Assembly: GCF_900302455.1 (NCBI RefSeq)
Contig: NZ_ONZG01000002.1
Span: 1 to 64,000, forward strand
Length of the DNA: 64,000 bases
Direction: 5' to 3'
Source: Falsiruegeria mediterranea M17
Lineage (GTDB): Bacteria > Pseudomonadota > Alphaproteobacteria > Rhodobacterales > Rhodobacteraceae
How positions within the stretch are numbered: position 1 is the stretch's first letter; each line of letters begins with the position of its first letter. Shown piece by piece: positions 34,294-42,887 of the stretch. The notes under the pieces were generated by a model. That model did not search any database. It was not told the DNA's origin and saw only the letters and a list, made by a program, of their open reading frames with translations. The position numbers and the translations under genes were made by a program.

Positions 34294-35202
34294 ATGAAAA
34301 CCAGAACACTTTCCGCCGCCCTTGGCGCACTTGCCTTGTCCCTGGCCCTGCCCGTTCAGGCTGCTGAAAACCCGGCTGGGTTCGCCTCTCCGCAAGCGGC
34401 CCTGGACGCAATGATGGCCGCCGTCGCGGCACAGGACACGCAGGCCTTGCTGTCAGTCTTCGGCAACGATGCCGAAGAGCTGTTGTCGTCTGGCAACCCT
34501 GACCGCGACCAGCAAAACCGGCTAGAGATCCTGAACATGTACGGCGAAGGATATCGCTTCCTCCCGTCTGATGACGGACATGTCACGTTGCTGCTTGGCG
34601 CAGACAGCTGGCCGTTTCCCATCCCCATTGCACGAACAGATGCGGGCTGGGCTTTTGACATCGTAGCCGGCGAGGATGAGATCCACGCCCGCCGCATCGG
34701 CCTGAACGAGCTGGAAACCATCGAGATGCTGCAAGCCTATGTGGTGATCCAGGCCGAGTACCGCCTGACCGATCACGACGGCGACGGTGTGATGGAATTT
34801 GCCAGTTCGCTTCTGTCCTCTCCTCAAGGCCGGGACGGTCTGTTCTGGGCTAATGAAGATGGCCCGCTGGGGGAACGCATCGCGATTGCCTCGCTTGATG
34901 GCTACAATGACGGGCAGGACGATCAGGACCCCGAACCCTTTGGCGGCTACTACTTTCGCATCCTGACCGGACAGACCGACAACGCTCCGGGCGGCGCCAT
35001 GGACTATCAGGTCAACGGACACATGGTGGCCGGTCACGCCATGCTGGCGGTGCCTGCAGATTATGGCAACAGCGGCATCACCAGCTTCATGGTGGGCGAG
35101 AATGGCATCATCTATGAGGCCGACCTGGGTGAAAACACGCTGGAGGCCACCCAATCTCTGACTTCGTTAGATCCTGGTCCCGATTGGGCACCTCTGGAGT
35201 AG
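34294..35202 (+). CDS. DUF2950 exported protein
   Basis: The 302-residue protein has a signal peptide (about 1-23, LPVQAAE) and a DUF2950 domain. Recognisable segments are FASPQAALDAMMAAVAAQD, WAFDIVAGEDEI, RRIGLNELETIEMLQAYVVIQAEY and FGGYYFRILTGQ. The function is unknown. It partners DUF3300 in many bacteria and GGAG within the end of that gene serves as its ribosome site. The conserved LxAY...EY helix resembles lipid- or peptide-binding periplasmic proteins only superficially. Confidence 0.87.
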   Translation: MKTRTLSAALGALALSLALPVQAAENPAGFASPQAALDAMMAAVAAQDTQALLSVFGNDAEELLSSGNPDRDQQNRLEILNMYGEGYRFLPSDDGHVTLLLGADSWPFPIPIARTDAGWAFDIVAGEDEIHARRIGLNELETIEMLQAYVVIQAEYRLTDHDGDGVMEFASSLLSSPQGRDGLFWANEDGPLGERIAIASLDGYNDGQDDQDPEPFGGYYFRILTGQTDNAPGGAMDYQVNGHMVAGHAMLAVPADYGNSGITSFMVGENGIIYEADLGENTLEATQSLTSLDPGPDWAPLE

Positions 35203-35347
35203 CGGCGAAGATACGCCCGACATGCAGGTTTGACTTGACCCAAACAGCCGACCCGTGAACGATGGTTAAGCCGGGATAAAATTGCGACCCACTACAAAAA
35301 TTTAGAACATTGTTCCGCACCGGTGATTTTGCATGGGAGGACCGCAA

Positions 35348-36748
35348 ATGAATTTAAGACCTGATCCGACGTTTCACCCCTCGCCCAAACTCGCGATGGA
35401 AGCCCCGCCCGAGACTCTGGCGTTTACCTTGATGCTCAGTCCGGATTTCTCGCAACCTGACGGGTTGGCCGTGGTGAATGTGGACCCCAAGTCGGACGAC
35501 TATGGCAAAATCGTTCACAAGGTGATGATGCCAAACAAGGGCGATGAGTTTCATCACTTTGGCTGGAACGCCTGCTCTTCTGCCCTGTCACCCTTGACCG
35601 GTCACGCCTTTCTGGAACGGCGTTACCTGATCATCCCTGGCATTCGTTCGTCGCGCATCTATGTGATCGACGTCAAGGAACCGCTTGAGGCCAAGATCCA
35701 CAAGATCATCGAACCCGAAGAGGTGTTCGCCAAGACCGGCTATTCCCGTCCCCACACCATCCATTGCGGCCCCGAAGGCATCTATGTCTCGACCCTGGGG
35801 GGCGGTGGCCCGGATGGCACCGATGGCCCGCCGGGCATCTTCATCATGGATTGCGAAACCTTTGATATCATTGGCCGCTACGAAATGGACCGCGGTCCGC
35901 AGGACAAGCACTATGACTTCTGGTGGAACCTGCCGCGTGACTACATGGTCAGCTCGGAATGGGGTCTGCCGCCACAGTTCGAAAACGGCATCGTCGCCGA
36001 GGATCTGTTGAGCAACAAATACGGTCATTCGATCCACTTCTGGGATCTGCGTGCACGTAAGAACGTCCAGACCATCGACCTGGGCGAAAATCACCAGATG
36101 GCGCTGGAAATCCGGCCTGCCCATGACCCGGTCAAGCAATATGGGTTCTGCGGCGTGGTGGTCGACACCACCAACCTGCAAGGCGCGATCTTTACCTGGT
36201 GGCGCAAAGATGATGGCACGTTCGAGGCTAAGAAGACGATCACCATTGACCCGCAACCGGCTGATCCCGATGACCTGCCGGACCTGCTCAAAGGGTTCTC
36301 GGCCGTGCCGCCGCTGGTCACCGACATCGACCTGAGCCTGGATGACAAATACCTCTATGTCGCCTGCTGGGGCACCGGTGAGATGCATCAATACGATGTC
36401 TCGGACCCGATGAACCCGACACTAGCGGGCAAGGTCGACATCGGCGGCATCGTCAAGAAAACCAAGCACCCGAATGGTCAGGACTTTGGCTATGGCCCGC
36501 AGATGGTCGAGATCAGCCGCGATGGCAAGCGGGTCTATTGGACCAACTCGCTCTATTCCACCTGGGATGATCAGTTCTATCCCGGCGAACGCGGTGCCGC
36601 GATGGTCATGGCAAATGTGGGCGAAGGCGGCGGGTTGACCCTGGACGACAATTTCTGGGTCGAATTCCCTGATGGATATCGTTCACACCAGATCCGGCTT
36701 GAGGGCGGAGACTGCTCGACCGACAGCTTCTGCTACCCATCCGTCTGA
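35348..36748 (+). CDS. mtoX: Selenium-binding protein family, probable methanethiol oxidase
   Basis: The 466-residue beta-propeller protein belongs to the SBP56/SELENBP1 family, whose bacterial members oxidise methanethiol to formaldehyde, sulfide and hydrogen peroxide. Family segments are DEFHHFGWNACSS (H69, H70, C76) and RPHTIHCGPEG (H136, H139, C140), which contain likely copper ligands. Others are DKHYDFWWNLPRDYMVSSEWG and GTGEMHQYDVSDP. The second Cys of the CSSC motif known from animal proteins is replaced by Ala (CSSA). No signal peptide is visible, unlike Hyphomicrobium MtoX. The start at 35348 has GGGAGG upstream. The SCO1/MauG-type partners known elsewhere are not adjacent. Confidence 0.85.
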   Translation: MNLRPDPTFHPSPKLAMEAPPETLAFTLMLSPDFSQPDGLAVVNVDPKSDDYGKIVHKVMMPNKGDEFHHFGWNACSSALSPLTGHAFLERRYLIIPGIRSSRIYVIDVKEPLEAKIHKIIEPEEVFAKTGYSRPHTIHCGPEGIYVSTLGGGGPDGTDGPPGIFIMDCETFDIIGRYEMDRGPQDKHYDFWWNLPRDYMVSSEWGLPPQFENGIVAEDLLSNKYGHSIHFWDLRARKNVQTIDLGENHQMALEIRPAHDPVKQYGFCGVVVDTTNLQGAIFTWWRKDDGTFEAKKTITIDPQPADPDDLPDLLKGFSAVPPLVTDIDLSLDDKYLYVACWGTGEMHQYDVSDPMNPTLAGKVDIGGIVKKTKHPNGQDFGYGPQMVEISRDGKRVYWTNSLYSTWDDQFYPGERGAAMVMANVGEGGGLTLDDNFWVEFPDGYRSHQIRLEGGDCSTDSFCYPSV

Positions 36749-36776
36749 ACCCGGAGTTTAAGGTTTGGAATCGATC

Positions 36777-37433
36777 ATGACGACAACGGCTGGCCTTTGG
36801 CTGGCCGTTGTTCTGAGCGGGCTTTATCACGGCCTGAACCCCGGCATGGGCTGGCCCCTGGCGGTGTCCTCGGCGTTGATGGAGCAACGCCCGCGTGCGC
36901 TATACGGCGCTTTGGGTGCTCTGGCGATTGGGCATTTCCTGGCGATGCTGGTGATCCTGCTGCCGTTTTCGCTGATGACGCTTCTCTTAGATTATGAACG
37001 CCAACTCCGACTTGGGGCGGGGGTCATCGTTGTGGCCCTTGGCCTCTGGCTGCTGATCACGCGTAAACACCCAAGGTTTCTGTCCCGCATCCCGCCCACG
37101 CAATTGGCGCTATGGTCGTTCCTTGTGGCGCTGGTTCATGGCGCGGCGCTGATGCTGGTGCCGATCTACCTGGGCCTTTGCCGGATTGAAGAGCTGGACG
37201 CAGGCCACCGCGCTGCGGCGGACTTGATGGGGCGCAATATGTTGCTGACACTGGGCGTGGCTGTGGTTCACACGGCTGCGATGATCATCGCTGGCGGCGG
37301 GTTGGCCGTCGCTGTGTATCGTTGGTTGGGTTTGCAATTCCTGTCACGCACTTGGTTCGACCTCGAAGCCATCTGGGCGCTCAGTTTGATCCTGGTGGGC
37401 GGCATCGGTATCTACACCGCCCTGCCCATCTAG
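36777..37433 (+). CDS. Integral membrane protein next to mtoX
   Basis: The 218-residue protein has about six hydrophobic helices. The first holds GLYHGLNPGMGWPLA and the second GALGALAIGHFLAMLVI. The HG-LNPG and GH motifs recall the HxxxxDH/GHS metal-coordinating helices of NicO/UreH-type transporters and cytochrome maturation proteins, so metal or sulfur handling is possible. I do not recognise the family with certainty. It follows mtoX by 28 bases and is likely cotranscribed. A TTG at 36765 is an alternative start. It converges with the next gene with a 4-base overlap. Confidence 0.75.
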   Translation: MTTTAGLWLAVVLSGLYHGLNPGMGWPLAVSSALMEQRPRALYGALGALAIGHFLAMLVILLPFSLMTLLLDYERQLRLGAGVIVVALGLWLLITRKHPRFLSRIPPTQLALWSFLVALVHGAALMLVPIYLGLCRIEELDAGHRAAADLMGRNMLLTLGVAVVHTAAMIIAGGGLAVAVYRWLGLQFLSRTWFDLEAIWALSLILVGGIGIYTALPI

Positions 37434-37816
37434 GCGACGTCGCGTTCGCCCTGCCACCATTTGATGGCATCGACATAGTCAAACAGCAAAGAGATCAAGT
37501 CGACAGCCAAGAGCAAAAGCAAAACCTGAAGATAACCGCCACTGACCCCGCCTTGCAGCTGCCCAGAAATCACTCCCAACAGGGGTGTCCAAAGAAGGAT
37601 ATGAGGAAACGCCATAGCTTTCGAAAAACCCCGCTCGAACAGCAAGATCGGCAGATTCAAAACCATGCCACCAATTGCCAACACGGCAATCGTCACGCCG
37701 CCCGGTTGCCCCAGAAACGCTAGTGGCAGCAGGTTCACTGGCATCAGGATCACCCCAACCCAGATCTGTACCCATAGTGGGAGCCTGCGAAAACTGGCCC
37801 AGATTTCGGTGATCAT
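37430..37816 (-). CDS. Small membrane protein downstream of coxM
   Basis: A 128-residue protein with four predicted helices (WVQIWVGVILMPVNLLPLAF, GGVTIAVLAIGGMVLNLPIL, LLGVISGQLQGG, YLQVLLLLLAVDLISLL). It starts at MITEIWASF, with GAGAG eight bases upstream. The family is not recognised. Because it follows coxM on the same strand (65-base gap), it may belong to the cox transcript. Confidence 0.7.
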   Translation of the reverse strand: MITEIWASFRRLPLWVQIWVGVILMPVNLLPLAFLGQPGGVTIAVLAIGGMVLNLPILLFERGFSKAMAFPHILLWTPLLGVISGQLQGGVSGGYLQVLLLLLAVDLISLLFDYVDAIKWWQGERDVA

Positions 37817-37881
37817 GGCACGCTCTCTCATGGCAAAAGCCGCGCAGTTTCCCGCGCGGCTTTCTTCAAATTTGGCAAAGC

Positions 37882-38670
37882 TCACCCGCAGGCAGCAACC
37901 GCCCGCTTGGTCATCACGCCAACCAGATGCGCGCGGTACTCTTTCGAGCCGTGCAGATCTCCGATCATATTGGCGGGGTTGATGCTCAAATCCATCAGCG
38001 CATCGCCGCTGAAGTTCTTGTTCAGCGCCTCTTCGGCCTCGGACCAGCGGAACACGCCATCCTCGGACGCACCGGTCACAGCCACCCGCACGCCGTCGGC
38101 GTATTTGGCGACATAGACACCCACAAGCGCAAAGCGCGAGGCTGGTTGGACGAACTTCTGATAATTCGCCGCCTCAGGGATCGGGAACCGGACCGAGGTC
38201 ACGATCTCTCCCTCATCCAAGGCTGTGGTGAACATGCCCTGGAAATAGTCGTCCGCTGCAATTTCACGCGCGTTGGTCACAATCGTTGCACCAGATCCAA
38301 GCGCCGCTGCCGGATAACAGGCCGACGGATCATTGTTGGCCAGAGAGCCCCCACAAGTGCCGCGATTGCGCACCGCCGGGTCACCGATATGGCTCGCCAG
38401 ATCTGCGAGTGCCGGGTAGTGCGCGCCTGCCTCAGCTGCGACAGTGGCGTGGGTGGTCCCGCCGCCTATGCTCACAGCGCCATCCTCGGCGCAGACGCCC
38501 TTCATCTCAGGAATTGCCGCCAGCGACACCAGTTTGCTGGGTGATGCCAAACGCTGCTTCATGGTCGGGATCAGCGTCTGCCCCCCACCCAACGCCTGAG
38601 CGTCTTCAGCCCCAAGTGCTGCAACCGCATCTGCGATCGTGCTGGGCTGTTCATAGTCGAAATTGTACAT
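37882..38670 (-). CDS. coxM: CO dehydrogenase-family medium subunit (CoxM, FAD)
   Basis: The 262-residue flavoprotein of the xanthine oxidase family carries the FAD-binding motif ALGGGQTLIPTM (about residue 27) and GDPAVRNRGTCGGSLANNDPSA (about 96), both hallmarks of CoxM/CutM. It passes electrons from the [2Fe-2S] clusters of CoxS to an acceptor. It is the last gene of the order S-L-M, typical of form II loci. AGGAGG lies upstream of the ATG. Confidence 0.92.
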   Translation of the reverse strand: MYNFDYEQPSTIADAVAALGAEDAQALGGGQTLIPTMKQRLASPSKLVSLAAIPEMKGVCAEDGAVSIGGGTTHATVAAEAGAHYPALADLASHIGDPAVRNRGTCGGSLANNDPSACYPAAALGSGATIVTNAREIAADDYFQGMFTTALDEGEIVTSVRFPIPEAANYQKFVQPASRFALVGVYVAKYADGVRVAVTGASEDGVFRWSEAEEALNKNFSGDALMDLSINPANMIGDLHGSKEYRAHLVGVMTKRAVAACG

Positions 38671-38769
38671 TTCGGTCCTCCTTCAAGAAGTTCGGGAAAC
38701 GCCCCTTCTTCTTGCTGAAATAATTCCGAGGGGTGCCAGGGATTGACCCCTTGCACCCACTCTCTCAAC

Positions 38770-41133
38770 TCAACCGTTCATCGCGGCCCAGACACGGGAC
38801 GGCGACACCGGCATGTCGATATGGCCGATGTCCTTGCCCCCCGATTGCAGCGCATCGATCACCGCGTTCACCACCGCAGGCGGTGAACCAATGGCCCCGG
38901 CCTCGCCACAGCCTTTGACCCCAAGCGGGTTGTGGGTGCAGGGCGTCTGGCTGGAATGGTCCACGGTATAGAACGGAACGTCATCAGCGCGCGGCATAGC
39001 GTAGTCCATGTAGGACGCGCTCAGCAGCTGGCCGTTGTCGTCATAGACGCAGTTCTCCAGCAGCGCCTGACCGATACCCTGACCGATCCCGCCATGCACC
39101 TGACCGTCCACGATCATCGGATTGACGATGTTGCCAAAGTCATCCGCCGCCGCGAACCGTTCGATGGTGACCTTCCCTGTTTCCGGATCGACCTCGACCT
39201 CGCAGGCATAAGCGCCAGCGGGATAAGTGAAGTTCGCCGGATCATAGAAGGCGGTCTCCTCCAACCCCGGCTCGATGTCTTCGAGCGGGAAGTTGTGGGG
39301 GACGTAGGCCGTCAGCGTGACATCACCCCAAGCGACCGATTTATCGGTGCCCGCAACGGTGAATTGGCCGTCTTTCAGCTCGATATCCGCGTCGGATGCT
39401 TCGAGCAGATGCGCCGCGATCTTCTTGGCCTTATTGATGATCTTCTCGGTCGCCCGAACCATGGCCGAACCGCAGACCGCGAGCGAACGCGAGCCATAGG
39501 TGCCCATGCCAAACGGGATCTTTGAGGTGTCACCATGCACGATCTCGACCTGACTTTCGTCAATGCCGATCATCTCGGCCACGACCTGCGGGAACGCAGT
39601 CTCATGCCCTTGACCGTGACTGTGTGCGCCCACCATGACGCTGATCGAGCCGGTGGCATTCACCCGCACGGTTGCCGCGTCATACAGGCCAGCCCGTGCG
39701 CCCAACATGCCAACGATGTTTGACGGCGCGATGCCGCAAGCCTCGATATAGCAGTTGACGCCCAAGCCCCGCAGCTTGCCATTGGCCTCGCTCTCGGCCT
39801 TACGCGCGGCAAAGCCCGCGATGTCGGCGGCCGCTTCCAGCTTGTCCATGGTGCCGTTGTAGTCGCCGGTGTCATAGGTCAGCGCCACAGGCGTGTCATA
39901 GGGGAACTCGGTGATGAAGTTCTGACGACGCAATGCGATTGGGTCGACGCCCAATTCACGCGCGGCTTTGTCGATCACCCGCTCCAACTGGAACGTCGCC
40001 TCGGGGCGACCCGCGCCGCGATAGGCGTCAACCGGCACAGTATTGGTGAACATCGCCTTCACGTTCACCTGGATCATCGGGGTCTTGTAGTTCCCCGCCA
40101 TCAGCGTGCCGTGCAGCCAGGTCGGAACCGAGCTGGAGAAGGTCGACAGGTATGCGCCCATGTTGGCATGGGTGTTGGTGCGCAGACCGATAAAGTTGTT
40201 GTCGCCGTCCAACGCCAGTTCGATGGTGGTCACGTGATCACGCCCATGGGCATCCGACATGAACGCCTCGGACCGGCTGGCCGTCCATTTGACCGGACGG
40301 TTGCAGGCCTTGGCCGCAAAGGTCACAAATGCCTCTTCCGCGTAGTGGAAGATCTTGGTGCCAAACCCGCCGCCCACATCCGGGGCCACAACACGGACCT
40401 TGTGCTCGGGCAGACCCAGCACAAAGGCGCACATCAGCAGGCGGATCACGTGGGGGTTCTGCGAGGTGGTGTAAAGCGTGTGCTCATCCGTGCCACGGCT
40501 GTAATCACCCACGGCGACGCGCGGCTCCATCGGGTTGGCAACCAAACGGTTGTTCACCAGGTCCAGCGTCGTCACATGCGCCGCATTGGCAAACGTGTCG
40601 GACACAACCTGTTCGTCGGTTTCCCCCAGCACCCAGTCATAGCAGATGTTGGACGTCAGATCGTCGTGTACCTTGGTCGAACCCTCGGCAGCTGCCGCTT
40701 TCATGTCCACAACTGCGGGCAGTTCAGCGATGTCGAGCTCGATCGCCTCGGCCGCATCGCGCGCCTGTTCCAGCGTCTCGGCCACAACGGCCGCAATCGG
40801 GTCGCCCACATGGCGAACCTTGCCTTGCGCCAGGATCGGGTGTGGCGGCTCCTGCATTGGCTCACCATTGCGGTCGGTGACCTGCCAGCCGCAGGGGATG
40901 CCGCCCACGCCTTCGAAATCGGCGCCGGTAAAGATGCGCACGACGCCGGGCATGCCGGCGGCGGCCTCGGTTCCGATGCTGTTGATGGTTCCATGCGCAA
41001 TATCAGAGCGCAGGAAATACACATGGGCCTGCCCATGTACGTTGATGTCGTCGGTATAATTACCCTCGCCGGTCAAAAAGCGCACGTCTTCGCGGCGCTT
41101 TGAACTGGCTCCGATGCCGCTGTCTTTGGGCAT
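38770..41133 (-). CDS. coxL: Form II CoxL-like molybdenum hydroxylase large subunit
   Basis: The 787-residue subunit binds molybdopterin cytosine dinucleotide. The active-site loop reads AYRGAGR (residues 370-376), which marks form II (BMS-type). Form I CO dehydrogenase has AYxCSFR with the copper-binding Cys. The C-terminal GVKGCGEAGAIGSP contains the catalytic Glu. Form II enzymes are common in marine roseobacters, and evidence that they oxidise CO is weak. The substrate could be an aldehyde or heterocycle. The start at 41133 has GGGAGG upstream. It lies 103 bases after coxS. Confidence 0.93.
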   Translation of the reverse strand: MPKDSGIGASSKRREDVRFLTGEGNYTDDINVHGQAHVYFLRSDIAHGTINSIGTEAAAGMPGVVRIFTGADFEGVGGIPCGWQVTDRNGEPMQEPPHPILAQGKVRHVGDPIAAVVAETLEQARDAAEAIELDIAELPAVVDMKAAAAEGSTKVHDDLTSNICYDWVLGETDEQVVSDTFANAAHVTTLDLVNNRLVANPMEPRVAVGDYSRGTDEHTLYTTSQNPHVIRLLMCAFVLGLPEHKVRVVAPDVGGGFGTKIFHYAEEAFVTFAAKACNRPVKWTASRSEAFMSDAHGRDHVTTIELALDGDNNFIGLRTNTHANMGAYLSTFSSSVPTWLHGTLMAGNYKTPMIQVNVKAMFTNTVPVDAYRGAGRPEATFQLERVIDKAARELGVDPIALRRQNFITEFPYDTPVALTYDTGDYNGTMDKLEAAADIAGFAARKAESEANGKLRGLGVNCYIEACGIAPSNIVGMLGARAGLYDAATVRVNATGSISVMVGAHSHGQGHETAFPQVVAEMIGIDESQVEIVHGDTSKIPFGMGTYGSRSLAVCGSAMVRATEKIINKAKKIAAHLLEASDADIELKDGQFTVAGTDKSVAWGDVTLTAYVPHNFPLEDIEPGLEETAFYDPANFTYPAGAYACEVEVDPETGKVTIERFAAADDFGNIVNPMIVDGQVHGGIGQGIGQALLENCVYDDNGQLLSASYMDYAMPRADDVPFYTVDHSSQTPCTHNPLGVKGCGEAGAIGSPPAVVNAVIDALQSGGKDIGHIDMPVSPSRVWAAMNG

Positions 41134-41236
41134 AGCTTGTTCTCCTCCCTGGATACCGGATCGGGCACCATAGCCCACCGGTCATAGCTCCGGGCGCATC
41201 TCCTCGAATTCGCCCGTGCCGGAAATTCGCTTGTGC

Positions 41237-41722
41237 TTATTCGGCAGCGATTGCGCCGACGTCCTGACCCGATGCCGCCATGATCGCCTTGACGATGTTG
41301 TGGTAGCCGGTGCAACGGCAGATGTTGCCTTCAAGATGCGCGCGCACCTCGGCCTCGGTCGGTTTGGGGTTGTCCTTCAGCAGCGCGGCTGCGGACATCA
41401 CCATGCCGGGCGTGCAGAACCCGCATTGCAGGCCGTGGTGGTCCTGAAACGCCTGCTGGATCGTGTTCAGCGTCCCGTCCGGGGCCGCCTGCCCCTCAAT
41501 CGTGGCAACCTCGGCGCCGTTCGCCTCCATCGCCAGCATGTTGCAGGATTTCACCGCCTCACCGTTCACATGGACCATGCACGCACCGCATTGCGCCGTG
41601 TCGCATCCCACATGTGTGCCGGTCAGTGACAGGTGATCCCGCAGAAAGCTCGACAGCAGCGTGCGGCCTTCGACCTCACCGCTGGCAGTCCGGCCATTCA
41701 CGGTCATCGTGACCTGTGTCAT
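41237..41722 (-). CDS. coxS: CO dehydrogenase-family small subunit (CoxS, 2x[2Fe-2S])
   Basis: The 161-residue iron-sulfur subunit has a plant-ferredoxin-type cluster ([11 protein letters not shown]40/C45/C48 and C60) and a second cluster (QCGFCTPG, C100/C103, and CRCTGY, C135/C137). It relays electrons from the Mo site in CoxL to FAD in CoxM. The start at 41722 has GGGGAGAG upstream. The 18-residue longer frame lacks this. It is first of the S-L-M set, with an 8-bp inverted repeat 73 bases upstream. Confidence 0.95.
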   Translation of the reverse strand: MTQVTMTVNGRTASGEVEGRTLLSSFLRDHLSLTGTHVGCDTAQCGACMVHVNGEAVKSCNMLAMEANGAEVATIEGQAAPDGTLNTIQQAFQDHHGLQCGFCTPGMVMSAAALLKDNPKPTEAEVRAHLEGNICRCTGYHNIVKAIMAASGQDVGAIAAE

Positions 41723-41794
41723 TCGTCTCTCCCCTTTTGGCTTATCTAGCTGGGGAAGAGTTAAACACGGGTCCAAGCATTTGAGAACAAAAAT

Positions 41795-41820
41795 TTTTGA
41801 CCGTTTGGTTTAGGTCAAAA
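41795..41820. promoter_or_regulatory. Inverted repeat upstream of coxS, possible operator
   Basis: TTTTGACC and GGTCAAAA form perfect 8-bp arms separated by 10 bases in an AT-rich stretch of the 163-base gap before coxS. The symmetry is that of a dimeric regulator site. No regulator gene is adjacent, so the binding protein is unknown. Confidence 0.45.
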
Positions 41821-41885
41821 TGAGAATTGTCTATACCTAGAGCAGAGTTATTGCCGGGCAAGCTTGTCTGGGTTTCAACCCAGCG

Positions 41886-42887
41886 TCACTTACGTTTTCC
41901 TGCGCGAGGCTGTGGCCGCGTCGGGATTTCCTTGAGCAATCCCCCCACCCCCATCGCAGCAATGTCATCGCCCGTGACGGTGATTCCACAAGCCACACGG
42001 CTGAGAACCCAGTCGGCCCCGTTTAGCGCAGGGGACCGCGCGCACCCCGGCAGGCCAATCACTGGCCGCGCTCCGATCCGCCCGGAAAACAACAAGTTGC
42101 CGGGATCCACAGGCATGCCAAACCGGTCCACCTGCCCCCCAGCTGCGCGCACCGCACTGGGGGCAACATCGTTCACATCCGAGGTGGCAGAGCCGGTCAG
42201 GATCATCGCTATCTCGCCCTCAACGCGCGCAACGGCTTGGGCCAACTCCGCCGTGTCGTGCCGCACGATCTGCACATCGCTCAGGTCCATGCCAAGCGCC
42301 TCGACCCGGCCCCGGATCGCCTGAATGCCCTTTTCGTTTGGCGGCCCGCCGGGAATGTCCGTGACCACCAGACCGGCGGTCTTGTAGGTCGGCGCGATCA
42401 GCCGCACCGCATCCCGCGCCGCGTTACAGGCCGTGATCACATCCGCTTCTGGAACAGCGTATGAGATCACCTTGATCGTCGCGACCATGCCGCCATCGGT
42501 CATTTGCTGCATCTGCGGCACGGTGGCGACGGTGATCATCGGATGCACCCGGTTGAACGCCTCGATCGCCGACACGTCGAGTTCGACCACACCCGGCCCA
42601 TCTGCCAACAGATTGACCCGCCCGGTGAAAGGGGCTGTCACGCGCAGACCTGCGGATTGCGGATCGCTGGCCAAGGCCGCTGCCAAACGCCCCGCCGCTT
42701 CATCCTCGTGCAGATCGCCCTGTTCCAGCCGGGCAACCGTGACCTCATTGATCCCGGCGGCGCGCAGTTCCGTCAGATGATCGGCCTCTAGCCAGATCCC
42801 CTTGCGGAGTTTCCGTTTCGTCGTCGTCACCGAATGCGCCAGAATGGCCCCTTGAGCCTGTTCCAGCGGGACGGGTCCGAATTTCAT
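41886..42887 (-). CDS. Molybdopterin-binding protein (MoeA/MogA-like domain)
   Basis: The 333-residue protein has the MoCF-biosynthesis domain in its C-terminal half (KTAGLVVTDIPGGPPNEKGIQAIRGRVEALG, ILTGSATSDVNDVAPSAVRAAGG, PVIGLPGCARSP). Such proteins handle molybdopterin for xanthine-oxidase-family enzymes. Some relatives carry an extra MobA-like nucleotidyltransferase domain, which is missing here. It overlaps xdhC by four bases and lies upstream of coxS, so it probably prepares MCD for CoxL. Confidence 0.87.
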   Translation of the reverse strand: MKFGPVPLEQAQGAILAHSVTTTKRKLRKGIWLEADHLTELRAAGINEVTVARLEQGDLHEDEAAGRLAAALASDPQSAGLRVTAPFTGRVNLLADGPGVVELDVSAIEAFNRVHPMITVATVPQMQQMTDGGMVATIKVISYAVPEADVITACNAARDAVRLIAPTYKTAGLVVTDIPGGPPNEKGIQAIRGRVEALGMDLSDVQIVRHDTAELAQAVARVEGEIAMILTGSATSDVNDVAPSAVRAAGGQVDRFGMPVDPGNLLFSGRIGARPVIGLPGCARSPALNGADWVLSRVACGITVTGDDIAAMGVGGLLKEIPTRPQPRAGKRK

